NCBI GenBank assembly: GCA_963796915.1
Contig: CAWCNI010000004.1
Coordinates: forward strand, 682,001-746,000
Source of the DNA: JAENWD01 sp963796915
Lineage (GTDB): Bacteria; Acidobacteriota; Vicinamibacteria; Vicinamibacterales; JAENWD01
Reading direction: 5' to 3'
DNA: 64,000 bases
The position numbers and the translations under genes were made by a program. Shown here one piece after another: positions 15,235-24,006 of this stretch. How positions within the stretch are numbered: position 1 is the first letter of the stretch; each line of letters starts with the position of its first letter. The notes below the pieces were generated by a model. It was given only the letters and a program-made list of their open reading frames with translations. It was not told the DNA's origin and ran no database searches.

Positions 15235-16206
15235 CTAGTCCCTGTCCTTGAAGTCCTCCGACGACGCGGGATCCAGTTCCCAGCGGTGCTTGTCGCGCTC
15301 CTCGATCTTGGCCGCGCCCTTCAATTCTTCGTTGTCCTCGTACTCGACGCCGAGCGAACGGCCAATCTCGTCGACGATGTCCTGGTCCGGAGTCGGGTTG
15401 TCGCCGCCCGGCGCCTCGTCGCCGGAGCTGTAGGCGCTTTCCCAGTCGGCGTCCACGTCGCCACCGGTCAGTTCCGGACCGCTCTCGTTGTGTTCCGCCC
15501 GGTGGTGCTGCATGCCGGCCTGCCCGCTTCTGGCGGCGGATGGCTGCGTGCCCGGATTGAGCGACGAGGGTGGCGTCGGAACGGTCAGATCGGCCTCCGG
15601 CAGCCGACGGCGATCCCGTTGGAGTGACGGCGGGTGCGCGGCCGGCTTCGGCCGCGAACGCGCGGTTTTGGCCGCAGGCTGAGGTGCGGGAGGCGCGGGT
15701 GTCGCGGTAATACGTGGTTTCGCGGCGGCGACCGGGCGCTTGACTGCCACCGGGGTGGCTGGCACCGGCGGGGCCGGCGGCGTGCGAGCCGGACGAACCG
15801 GCTTGGGTGCGACTGGACGAGCCGGCTTGGCTGCGATCGGACGGACTGGGGCGGAACGGGTGGCCTTCGTCACCTTACGGGGAGCTTTCGAGGCCGGAGC
15901 GGCCTTTCGAGCCACCTTCCTGGTCGTGACGCGTTTGATCGGCCGCTTCTTGCTGCGTGCCGCCTTTGCCGCTTTCCGGGTTCGAGCCGTTGCAGCCTTG
16001 GCGGTCGAACTGGCCTTCGGCGCCTTTCGGCTGCGGCCCTTGGCGCTGGCCTTCGCTTTCTTCGCCGGCTTTGCCGCCGGTTGCCGCCGGGCTGGCTTGC
16101 GGGCGGGCGCCTTTTTCCTGGCCGCCGCACGAGCAGCGGGACGAGCTGATTTGCGTCGGGAAACAGGCTGTGACGCGGGGGCGCGTTTGGTCCTCGACCT
16201 GGCCAT
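15235..16206 (-). CDS. Histone-H1-like Lys/Ala/Arg/Pro-rich protein with a conserved acidic C-terminal domain (DUF6335-like)
   Basis: 323 residues in three parts. Residues 1-~135 are a Lys/Arg/Ala repeat region (AARKKAPARKPARR, KKAKASAKGRSRKAPKA) like histone H1 and AlgP tails. Residues ~135-220 are Pro/Ala-rich. The last ~85 residues are acidic and ordered: ELTGGDVDADWESAYSSGDE, PTPDQDIVDEIGRSLGV, EERDKHRWELDPASSEDF. This last block recalls DUF6335, a family I know from cyanobacteria; that match is from memory. A DNA- or RNA-binding role for the tail is likely. ATG at 16206 follows an AAAGGA site. It is divergent from rpsA. Confidence 0.75.
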   Translation of the reverse strand: MARSRTKRAPASQPVSRRKSARPAARAAARKKAPARKPARRQPAAKPAKKAKASAKGRSRKAPKASSTAKAATARTRKAAKAARSKKRPIKRVTTRKVARKAAPASKAPRKVTKATRSAPVRPIAAKPARPVAPKPVRPARTPPAPPVPATPVAVKRPVAAAKPRITATPAPPAPQPAAKTARSRPKPAAHPPSLQRDRRRLPEADLTVPTPPSSLNPGTQPSAARSGQAGMQHHRAEHNESGPELTGGDVDADWESAYSSGDEAPGGDNPTPDQDIVDEIGRSLGVEYEDNEELKGAAKIEERDKHRWELDPASSEDFKDRD

Positions 16207-16235
16207 GCGAGCGAGTCCTTTCAGCAGTCGTCCGT

Positions 16236-16265
16236 TTGACAGCAATTCGATAAGTGGTGTATCTT
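16236..16265 (+). promoter_or_regulatory. rpsA promoter (TTGACA-N18-TATCTT)
   Basis: A consensus -35 TTGACA at 16236-16241 and TATCTT at 16260-16265 are separated by 18 bases. The expected start is near 16272, which gives rpsA an untranslated leader of ~127 bases, unusually long for this window. Confidence 0.65.
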
Positions 16266-16334
16266 CTATTGCTTATCCTAATTCGGGACGGCGCGTGCAC
16301 GACCTGCCCAACGCCTCCCTCTCGGACGAGCACA

Positions 16335-16354
16335 TCATGGGGCCGCCGGTCCCC
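16335..16354 (+). promoter_or_regulatory. Hairpin in the rpsA leader
   Basis: ATGGGG and CCCCAT flank an 8-base loop about 27 bases upstream of the GAGGAGGA ribosome-binding site. S1 autoregulates its own leader in enterobacteria; whether this short stem does so here is inference. Confidence 0.3.
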
Positions 16355-16398
16355 ATACCCAATCCGGCAATCGATCGATCGAGGAGGACTTGCACGGC

Positions 16399-18198
16399 AT
16401 GGCGAACGTTGAACACGAACCGCAGACCCCTGCGGTAGTAACCCCCAGTACGGGGAGCACCCCTCGGAAGGGGAAATCTGGAGGTGACCAGACGACTACC
16501 ATTCGTCGCACGGCGCCCAGCTACGATGACGATGCGGTGAGTCCGCAGGAATACGCTCAGCTTCTGGACCTTTACGATAACAGCTTCCGCCACATCGCGG
16601 AAGGCGAAGTCGTCAAGGGCACCGTGCTGAAGGTGACCGACACGGAAGTGGTGGTGGACGTCGGGTTCAAGTCCGAGGGCGTCATCGCACTCGACGAGTT
16701 CCTCGACGAAAATCGTCAGGTCATCGTCCAGCCCGGCGACGTCGTGGACGTCCTGCTCGAGCGCACAGAAGACCGCGAAGGCTACGTCGTCCTCTCCCGC
16801 GAAAAAGCGGAGAAGATGAAGATTTGGGACGAGGTCGAAAAGGCCTACTCCGAGAAGAAGGTCGTCGTCGGCCGCGTGATCGAGCGCATCAAGGGCGGCC
16901 TCGCCGTGGACATCGGCGTCCGCGCGTTCCTCCCCGGCAGCCAGATCGACGTGCGGCCTGTTCGCAACCTCGACGCCCTCAAGGGCCAGGACCTGCGCAT
17001 GCGGGTCATCAAGGTGAACAAGAAGCGCGGCAACATCGTGCTGTCGCGGAAGGTCCTGCTCGAGGAAGAGAACGCCGAGAAGAAGAAGCACACGCTCGAG
17101 ACCCTCGCCGAGGGCAAGGTGCTGCGCGGCGTCGTCAAGAACATCACCGACTACGGCGCGTTCATCGACCTGGGCGGCATCGACGGCCTCCTGCACATCA
17201 CCGACATGTCGTGGGGCCGCGTCGGCCACCCGTCCGAGGCCATCAAGGTCAACGACGAGATCGACGTCATCGTCCTCAAGTACGACCCGGCGACCGAGCG
17301 CGTCTCGCTCGGTCACAAGCAGCTCGTCGCCGACCCGTGGTCGGCGGTCGCCGAGCGCTACCCGGTCGGCATGCGGGTCAGCGGCAAGGTCGTCAGCCTG
17401 ACCGACTACGGCGCGTTCATCGAGCTCGAGCCGGGCGTCGAAGGCCTGATCCACGTCAGCGAGATGTCGTGGAGCAAGCGCGTCAAGCATCCGTCGAAGA
17501 TCCTGAACGTCGGCGATTCCGTCGACGCGCTGGTCCTCGGCGTGGACGCCACCGCGCGCCGGATTTCGCTGGGCCTCAAGCAGGTCGAGCAGAACCCGTG
17601 GCACGACCTGGCGGAGAAGTACCCGGTCGGCACGCGCATCAAGGGCAAGGTCCGCAACCTGACCGAGTTCGGTGCGTTCGTCGAGGTCGAGGAAGACATC
17701 GACGGCCTGATTCACATCTCCGACATGTCGTGGAGCAAGCGGATCAAGCACCCGTCGGAAGTCCTGAAGAAGGGCGACGTGGTCGACGCGATGGTGCTCA
17801 ACATCGACGCGGAGAACCAGCGCCTGTCGCTCGGCCTGAAGCAGCTGGCCACCGACATCTGGGACGACTTCTTCTCGCGTCACCACGCCGGCGACACCAT
17901 CGAGGGCAAGGTGGTGCGCATGACCAACTTCGGCGCGTTCGTCGAGCTTGACGAAGGCATCGAAGGCCTCATCCACGTCTCGGAGTTCGACGACGCGCAT
18001 GGCCAGGAGAAAGTGGAGCTGGTCGTGGGCGAGACCTACCAGATGAAGATCATCAAGCTGAGCCCCGCCGAGCGGAAGATCGGGCTGAGCATCCGGGCGC
18101 TGAAGTCAGACGAATTCCGGTCGGACTGGGAAGCGTACCAGGAGAGCAGTGGCACCGGCGAAGCCACACTCGGGGATCACATCCGGTTCAAGAGCTAG
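16399..18198 (+). CDS. rpsA: 30S ribosomal protein S1
   Basis: S1 binds mRNA on the small ribosomal subunit and helps start translation. The 599-residue product has an N-terminal tail of about 55 residues and six S1 repeats. They begin near VVKGTVLKVTDTEVVVDVGF, VVGRVIERIKGGLAVDIGV, LRGVVKNITDYGAFIDLGG, VSGKVVSLTDYGAFIELEP, IKGKVRNLTEFGAFVEVEE and IEGKVVRMTNFGAFVELDE. Repeats 3-6 carry GLIHVSEMSW-type ends, as in true RpsA. ATG at 16399 is chosen over an in-frame TTG at 16390 because GAGGAGGA ends 11 bases upstream of it. Confidence 0.96.
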   Translation: MANVEHEPQTPAVVTPSTGSTPRKGKSGGDQTTTIRRTAPSYDDDAVSPQEYAQLLDLYDNSFRHIAEGEVVKGTVLKVTDTEVVVDVGFKSEGVIALDEFLDENRQVIVQPGDVVDVLLERTEDREGYVVLSREKAEKMKIWDEVEKAYSEKKVVVGRVIERIKGGLAVDIGVRAFLPGSQIDVRPVRNLDALKGQDLRMRVIKVNKKRGNIVLSRKVLLEEENAEKKKHTLETLAEGKVLRGVVKNITDYGAFIDLGGIDGLLHITDMSWGRVGHPSEAIKVNDEIDVIVLKYDPATERVSLGHKQLVADPWSAVAERYPVGMRVSGKVVSLTDYGAFIELEPGVEGLIHVSEMSWSKRVKHPSKILNVGDSVDALVLGVDATARRISLGLKQVEQNPWHDLAEKYPVGTRIKGKVRNLTEFGAFVEVEEDIDGLIHISDMSWSKRIKHPSEVLKKGDVVDAMVLNIDAENQRLSLGLKQLATDIWDDFFSRHHAGDTIEGKVVRMTNFGAFVELDEGIEGLIHVSEFDDAHGQEKVELVVGETYQMKIIKLSPAERKIGLSIRALKSDEFRSDWEAYQESSGTGEATLGDHIRFKS

Positions 18199-18209
18199 CG
18201 AACGGCGTA

Positions 18210-18278
18210 GCAGGCGGCGGGCAGTTGGCAGCGGGCAGCATCGACGCTGCTGCCAGCCGCCTGCCGTCCGCTGCCAGC
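18210..18278. repeat. Imperfect inverted array of GGCAGC-type heptamers between rpsA and the HU gene
   Basis: The left arm holds GGGCAGT TGGCAGC GGGCAGC and the right arm the complementary type (GCTGCCA, CTGCCGT, GCTGCCA). They meet at a GCAGC-ATCGAC-GCTGC hairpin (18235-18250). It may terminate rpsA or be another member of the 7-bp repeat class seen elsewhere in the window. Confidence 0.55.
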
Positions 18279-18292
18279 TACGAGAGGCGCTC

Positions 18293-18634
18293 ATGACAAA
18301 GGCGGAGCTCGTCGAAGAAGTCTCCCGCGTGTCTGACCTGACGAAGAAGCATTCAGAGCTCATCGTCGACACCGTATTCACCAGCATCATCGACGCCCTG
18401 CAGCGAGGCGAGAAGATCGAGCTTCGCGGCTTCGGCAGTTTCCGCCTGCGCCAGCGCGAGCCCCGCAAGGGCCGCAATCCGAAGACCGGCGACAAGGTGG
18501 ACGTGCCGCCGAAGAAGGTGCCGTACTTCAAGCCCGGCAAGGAACTGAAGGAGCTGATCAACAAGGAAGGCGTGCCCGTCGCTGACGGCGCCGCGGGCGG
18601 CGAGCCCAAGGCCGACCACGAGGTGGGCGCCTAG
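18293..18634 (+). CDS. HU/IHF-family DNA-binding protein
   Basis: 113 residues: MTKAELVEEVSRVSDLTKKH, IELRGFGSFRLRQREPRKGR, NPKTGDKVDVPPKKVPYFKP. These are the helix pair, beta arms and C-terminal helix of the HU/IHF family, plus an acidic tail of about 20 residues. RNP-like arm sequence GRNPKTG is intact. The place directly after rpsA matches ihfB in Proteobacteria, but assignment to HU or IHF-beta is not possible by eye. ATG at 18293 follows a GAGAGG site; the frame upstream is the repeat array. Confidence 0.93.
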   Translation: MTKAELVEEVSRVSDLTKKHSELIVDTVFTSIIDALQRGEKIELRGFGSFRLRQREPRKGRNPKTGDKVDVPPKKVPYFKPGKELKELINKEGVPVADGAAGGEPKADHEVGA

Positions 18635-18645
18635 AGCGACTCTCC

Positions 18646-19146
18646 GTGGACCGTCTCTACTCCCCCTGGCGTTACTCCTACGTGACTGCCACGTCCACAC
18701 CAGTTCCCGGCTGCATCTTCTGTCAAGCCGCTGATTCAACAGTTCAAGCTGATCTCGTCGTCGCGCGTGGGCGCACCGCCTACGTGATCCTCAATCTGTT
18801 TCCGTACAACAGCGGCCACCTGATGGTGGTTCCCAACCGCCATGTCGCGGCGCTCGGTGGCCTCGACCAGGGCGAGTTGGCCGAGCTGATGCAGTTGACA
18901 GCGCGTGCCGAGCAGGCGCTGACAGAGGTCTACCAGCCGCACGGGCTGAACATCGGCGTCAACATCGGCAAGGCGGCCGGCGCCGGCGTCGCCGACCACC
19001 TCCACGTGCACCTGGTGCCGCGCTGGAACGGCGACACCAACTTCATGTCTGTCGTCGGCGACGTGCGTGTGCTGCCGGAAGAAGTGCCGGTCAGCGCGGC
19101 GCGCCTTCGGCCGGTGTTCGCGCGCATTCCGAATGAAGAGCGATGA
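18646..19146 (+). CDS. HIT-family nucleotide hydrolase/phosphorylase
   Basis: 166 residues with the HIT signature HLHVHLVPRW, CIFC near the N-terminus (a zinc-type pair with later residues in AP4A phosphorylase-like members) and the typical start RLYSPWRYSYV. Such proteins cleave dinucleoside polyphosphates or nucleoside phosphoramidates. The start is GTG at 18646, 11 bases after the HU stop. The last four residues (NEER) and the stop are encoded by the start of the GAATGAA heptamer array, so the repeat has grown into, or supplied, the end of the gene. Confidence 0.88.
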   Translation: MDRLYSPWRYSYVTATSTPVPGCIFCQAADSTVQADLVVARGRTAYVILNLFPYNSGHLMVVPNRHVAALGGLDQGELAELMQLTARAEQALTEVYQPHGLNIGVNIGKAAGAGVADHLHVHLVPRWNGDTNFMSVVGDVRVLPEEVPVSAARLRPVFARIPNEER

Positions 19147-19186
19147 ATGAAGAATGAAGAGTGAAGAATGAAGAATGAAGAATGGC
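19131..19186. repeat. Tandem array of eight 7-bp units (GAATGAA)
   Basis: Units in order: GAATGAA, GAGCGAT, GAATGAA, GAATGAA, GAGTGAA, GAATGAA, GAATGAA, GAATGGC. The array begins inside the end of the HIT gene. Confidence 0.9.
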
Positions 19187-19221
19187 CGGAGCCCGGAGCC
19201 CGGAGCCCGGAGCCTCGTAGC
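19187..19221. repeat. Tandem array of 7-bp units (CGGAGCC)
   Basis: Four perfect CGGAGCC units followed by TCGTAGC, directly abutting the GAATGAA array. Together they fill the gap before the ThuA-like gene. Confidence 0.88.
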
Positions 19222-19242
19222 CCGTCACGTTCAGGAGTTTCG

Positions 19243-20314
19243 ATGTTGCGTTCACTGATGGCGATGTTGGGAGTGGCGTTGCTGGCCACGGCGACGACGG
19301 CCGCGGCGCCGATTCGGGTCATGCTGCTCGACGGCGAGAGCGGTGGCCCGTACCACAAGTGGCAGGTCACGACTCAGGTCCTGAAGAAGGCCCTCGACGA
19401 GACCGGGCTGTTTCAGGTGGATGTCGTGACGGCGCCGCCCGCTGGCGGGAACTTCGCCACCTTCGCGCCGAAGTTCGGTGACTATCGCGCCATCGTGCTG
19501 AACTACGACGCTCCGAGCGAGCGCTGGCCCGACGCGCTCAAGACGTCGTTCGATCGATTCGTGACTGACGGCGGCGGAGTCGTGAGCGTGCATGCGGCCG
19601 ACAACGCCTTTGCCGGGTGGACCGCATTCAACGAGATGATCGGCATCGGCGGCTGGCGCAACCGGACGGAGAAGGACGGGCCGTACTGGTTCCTGAAAGA
19701 CGGGAAGCTCACTTCCGACGACGCCGCCCGGGCCGGCCGGGAAGCATGGGCTGCGGCTGCCGTTCCAGATCACGGTGCGGGACGCCTCGCATCCGATCGT
19801 GAAAGGTCTGCCGCCGGTGTGGATGCACCAGGGCGACGAGATGTACGCGAACCTGCGCGGGCCGGGAAAGAACATGGCCGTGCTCGCGACAGCCTTCTCG
19901 GATCCCGCCAACTCCGGCACCGGCCGCGACGAGCCGATGCTGATGGCGCTCACCTACGGCAAGGGCCGCATCTTCCACACCACGCTCGGCCACGACGTCG
20001 CGGCGATGAGCTCGGTGGATTTCGTCGTCCTGCTGCAGCGCGGGACCGAGTGGGTCGCGACCGGGAACGTCACCCAGAAGGTGCCGGCGACGTTCCCGAC
20101 CGCGACGACGGTGAGCTATCGGACCGATCTGGCGACGATCGATCCGAACTACGCGAAGGGCCTGAACGGGCTGCGATCGCTGAGGACCCTCCGTGTCACG
20201 TTAGCGTTTGAAGATGAAGATCGCGTCTCGACCGGGTTAGTAGTCGTTGTCGACTTGGAATCGAGTAGGACAGTTCGAATCTTTTTGATCCGATCTCTAA
20301 TGAGAGAGATGTAG
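19243..20314 (+). CDS. ThuA-like domain protein, frameshifted
   Basis: ThuA-like proteins have a class-I glutamine-amidotransferase-like fold and are linked to sugar metabolism. The start MLRSLMAMLGVALLATATT (signal peptide) follows CAGGAG. Frame 1 gives PIRVMLLDGESGGPYHKW and GGVVSVHAADNAFAGW. The second half continues in the next frame from KHGLRLPFQITVRDASHPIV through VWMHQGDEMYANLRGPGKN and YGKGRIFHTTLGHDV. The join near 19739-19743 needs removal of one G from a GGG. The final ~40 codons run into low-GC sequence and do not look native, so the true 3' end may be lost at about 20190. Confidence 0.75.
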
Positions 20315-20956
20315 ACGAGTTGCCGTTGATGGTTGGGCTTGGCGGAGCTGGAGCACGCTTGGGTCACTAGGTGATGGCTTGGCACCGATGTGGGAGCATA
20401 TTCGTGTCTTGCGGCCACTTGTGTCGTGACCGTCACGATGCCCACATGGCGTCGGCCAGCCACAGGTGTGACTCTCGACAGCTCGAACGTGCACGATGTG
20501 CGCATTCTCGGCGAAGAACGCGGAGGCGGGACTGCTTGCCGCCTTAGCATTCGGAAGGCCGACGGCGAGTGCAGAGCTGGAGGGCCACCAGCTACTTGAT
20601 TCCACACTGCCAATCGGTTGGCCGGATCGTCGTCGCAATAACCCCGGACCGGTAATCGAGGATTCGTCGACGAGCGCTGTATCCCACGTGCAGTGTTGAG
20701 CGATGTCGAGATGCAACGAGCCGCCTTTCACGCGAATCGGGGGCTCTTCGCCTTTCCTGAGGGCACCGATCCGGTCGAGCAAGGCACCCCGATAGCCGAG
20801 CAGAACCGCAATCGTCGCCGTTGCCTGCGAAGGGGTAATCACGGAAGAGAGACAAGACTGTCGTCACAAATTGCGATATCGACAACCACATCGATAGCCT
20901 CCCCGTCGTTATGGGCTCAGCTAAGCCTGGCCCGGTTTCTCAGATGGGTCAGATCC
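20315..20956. other. Low-GC stretch with no supported gene
   Basis: About 640 bases of clearly lower GC than the flanks. Several open frames exist on both strands (for example minus 20297-20842, MITPSQATATIAVLLGYRGA) but none shows a domain, ribosome-binding site or wobble-position GC bias. The composition break begins inside the ThuA-like gene at ~20190. I see no inverted termini, integrase or tRNA. Confidence 0.5.
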
Positions 20957-23826
20957 TCACGTGCGTCGTAGTTCCTGGCTGCGGCTGCCATCGTCAGACG
21001 AACTCTTGTCGAGCGCGGCACGCGCGTCGGCGAGCAATTGATCGGCGATTCAGTGTCGCCGTTGGCGCGTACGGCGGCTGACGAGGCCGCCAGCAGGCGC
21101 CAGCGAAGTTCATCGTTAGCAGCGCTCGCCATCCGCCCCAGTCCATCACTTGCCGACGCCGCGGCGACACGCGCGTTGTCATGTGTCAGGGCAGCGAGAG
21201 CACGCCAATAGTCAGCTTCGGCCAGCACGAGCGGGTCGGCATCTGCGGGCGGCGGCGTCACCGGTCTCGATCCGCCATCGCAAAGGGCGCCTATTGCGGG
21301 CGCGAGCAAAGAGCTCGAGTCGCGGCGCCGGGCGGCGAAGGCCCAAACGCGGCAAGGGGACCGCGCATCTCGTCGCATCGCATGGCCGTGGCCGCCGCGT
21401 ACGCCCTCAGGAACGCGGCTCGCTTGGCCCGGTCGACGTACATGTCGACCTTCCGCGCGATGCCCGCGTCGAGCTCCGCCAGAGGCATCTCAGCCTCCTT
21501 GCGGCGGCCGAGGCGAATAAGGACGTCGGCGTGATTGACCAGCGCGTAAGGGAGCGAACGGTGATCGCCGAGCGACCGATAAAGAGCTTCCGCACGCTCC
21601 CGCAGGGGCAAGGCCCGTGCGTAGTCGCCGGCCCCGGTCAGCGTGCCGGCGAGTTCGGAGGACGAGACGGCGATGCTGTCGTTGTCGTGTACGGCCTCGG
21701 CAACCGACAGGGCCTGAGCGGCCAACGCGCCTGCCTGGTCGGTCTGGTCGAGGTCATTGTGCGCGCGTCCGGCAATCAGGAGGGCACGCAACTCGAGGCG
21801 CGGGTACTGATTCGTGTGGACGAAGGGCAGGACCTCGTCGACGATCTTCAGGGCCGCTTCCGGCTGTCCCTGGAGCCGACGGGCTTCCGCGAGCTGCACG
21901 CGGGCTGCCGCGGCAACACGCCGGGCGCCACGGCCCTCGGCCAGTTTGACGGCCTGGTCGAGTCGATCAGCGGCTTCGTCGTACTGTTTACGGTCGGCAA
22001 GCGTTGCGCCGAGGCTGATCAGGCCTTCCGCCGCCACAGTGTCGAGCCCCTCCCGCAAGGCGTCGTCGACAGCGCCAGACGCGATCTGCTGCGCGTCGGC
22101 GAGACGTCCCTCCGTTGCGGTGACGCTGCCGAGCGTCATCAGCGCCCTGACGCGCTGGCTCGCGCTGCCGGTCGTCTTGGCGATGGCCAGCGCGCGTTCG
22201 AGATCCGCTCGCGCCGCCTTCGTCTGGCCGCTGGCGTCCAAGGCTGCGCCACGGCGGAGCGAGGACCTCGGTGATCCCTTCCTGATCTTCGGCGACCGCG
22301 ATAGAGGCGTTCGGCCTCCTTAAACGACGCCAGAGCCTTGTCGATTTGCAGCGTGACGGCCTTCGACGGCCGCGAGGCGTAGGTGTGCCGCGGCATATTG
22401 GGGATCCTTGGCGACGGCACGGGCGTAGGAGTCGCTCGCATCGTCACCGCAGGCCGCTGGTTTCCTGCGCGCGCCCGAGGTCGACCCACGCGCCGGCATC
22501 GTCCGGTCGACGTAGAGCAAGAGTGCGATAGGCGGCCACGGCGGTGTCGGGATCCGCAGGGCAAAGGCCCGGACCGCATCGACACGAAGCCGCTCATCGT
22601 CCGGCAGACGCGAGGCATCCGGGACGAGTGCGGAAAGCTGCACGAGCCGGTGTTCCGCGGACCGCTCGTCGTCCAGCTCCATGTCGGCTTCAGCCAGCCG
22701 CGCGTAAGCGAAGCGCGTACGCTGGAAACTTCCGAGCGTTGCTTCTTCGAGATTAGTGCGGGCGCGCTGATAAGCGCCTTCACGTAAGGCCTCTGTGCCG
22801 CGGTCGGTACCAGGTCTGACCGCATCGGCCGGCGGGATGGGAAGCGGCGCGGCGGCGAGACCAGAACCACACCCCGAGTGCCGCAGCGGCGACTGCGCCA
22901 GCACCAGCCGCGGCCAACCGCAGGCGCCGGCTCCACGGATTCGGCGTCGGCGTGGGCTGCGGGACTGTTCCCGACTCATGCAGCATCAACCGGATCGCGC
23001 CGACCACTTCGTTGGCTGACTGGAACCGATCCGCAGGCTCCTTGGCCAGCAGGCGCGCGCACAGCGCGTCGTGGGTCGGCTCCAGTTCCGGCCGCAGCGT
23101 CGAGGGCGCCGGCGGTTGCTTGTGAATGATGTTGGCGAAAATCTCGACCGCCGTCGGCGCGTCGAAGGGCCGCCGGCCCGTCAGGCACTCGTAGAGCAGG
23201 ACGCCCAGCGCGAACAGGTCGCTGCGGCCATCCACCGGTCGCCGCTGCACCTGCTCGGGCGACATGTAGGCCGTCGTGCCGACGATGGCGTAGGGGGCCG
23301 TGTGACCAGATACAGTTGTCTCTTCGCTCCCGCGGACAGTGATGATCTTCGCGATGCCGAAGTCGAGCAGCCTGGCGCGGCCGCTCGCGTCGACCATGAT
23401 GTTGCTCGGCTTGAGATCGCGATGGACGATGTTGCGCCGATGGGCGGCGCCTAAGGCATCGGCGACCTGCACTGTCAGATCGAGTGCCTCGCGAACACCG
23501 AGCCGACCGCGCTCGCGAAGCGTGGCGGATAGGGATTCGCCCTCCACCAGCTGCATGACGATGTAGCCGCGGCCGTCTGGCGTCACGCCGTCGTCATAAA
23601 CCTGGCAGATCCCGGGGTGATCGAGGGCGGCGACGGCCTTAGCTTCGCGACGCAGTCGCGCCCGCGCGTCAGGACTGGTTAGTTTGTCGGCGGCGACGAA
23701 TTTGATTGCGACGTCACGTTCGAGTCCGGTATCTCTCGCGCGAAACACTTCGCCCATGCCGCCGCGGCCCAGCGACTCGCCGAGCTGATAGCGCCCGAAG
23801 TCGGATACGCCGGCAGGGTCCGCCAT
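20957..23826 (-). pseudogene. Ser/Thr protein kinase with C-terminal TPR region, broken by about eight frameshifts
   Basis: The kinase half (22780-23826) is intact: glycine loop GRGGMGEVFRAR, VAIKF, HRDLKPSNIMVD, DFGIAK, GTTAYMSPEQ, then a membrane helix (LAAAGAGAVAAAALGVWFW). After the helix the protein continues only by changing frame: near 22840, 22555, 22452, 22375, 22308, 22262, 21305 and 21050. Pieces include TEALREGAYQRARTNLEEA, DPDTAVAAYRTLALRRPDD, KALASFKEAERLYR and a long TPR stretch at 21305-22260. The restored product would be ~950 residues, a standard Hanks-type kinase-TPR protein. ATG at 23826 is preferred to GTG at 23838. Lesions are of both signs, so decay is possible, but sequencing error is not excluded. 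Confidence 0.72.
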
Positions 23827-23881
23827 GCTGGAGTCCACCCTCTCCGCGACGCGCTAGCCAGGTCAGGACTGAAGTTCGCCG

Positions 23882-23909
23882 AGTATACAGGCGAATTGAA
23901 AGTGGCCAA
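23882..23909 (-). promoter_or_regulatory. Promoter of the Ser/Thr kinase gene (TTGGCC-N16-TATACT)
   Basis: On the minus strand TTGGCC (23909-23904) and an extended TGTATACT (-10 at 23887-23882) are spaced by 16 bases. The leader would be about 50 bases and contains a GGAGAGGG site. Confidence 0.5.
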
Positions 23910-23977
23910 CTTTGATTTCAGGTGAGAACGATTGCGAGTGCCGCTGCGTAAGTGGGAGCCAGCAGTCCGGAGCCTGC

Positions 23978-24005
23978 CCGTAGCCCGTAGCCCGGAGCCC
24001 GTAGC
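23978..24005. repeat. Tandem 7-bp units (CCGTAGC/CCGGAGC)
   Basis: Four units CCGTAGC, CCGTAGC, CCGGAGC, CCGTAGC, preceded by one CGGAGCC at 23968. The array stops two bases before the stop codon of the AsmA-like gene. Confidence 0.85.
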
Positions 24006-24006
24006 C

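Noticed and set aside
16273..18000. 575-codon open frame opposite rpsA
   Set aside because: Repeats of Asp/Val/Leu mirror the S1 repeats on the other strand; purely a complement of a conserved gene.
19131..19221. Possible CRISPR array
   Set aside because: Units are 7 bp with no spacers and there are no cas genes; they are simple heptamer tandem repeats.
20273..20281. GTTCGAATC, a tRNA T-loop-like motif at the edge of the low-GC patch
   Set aside because: No pairing T-stem, acceptor stem or anticodon arm around it, so there is no tRNA and no attachment-site evidence.
20297..20842. Minus-strand open frame starting MITPSQATATIAVLLGYRGA
   Set aside because: First ~75 residues look protein-like but the rest is low-complexity; no ribosome-binding site, domain or conserved neighbour supports a gene.
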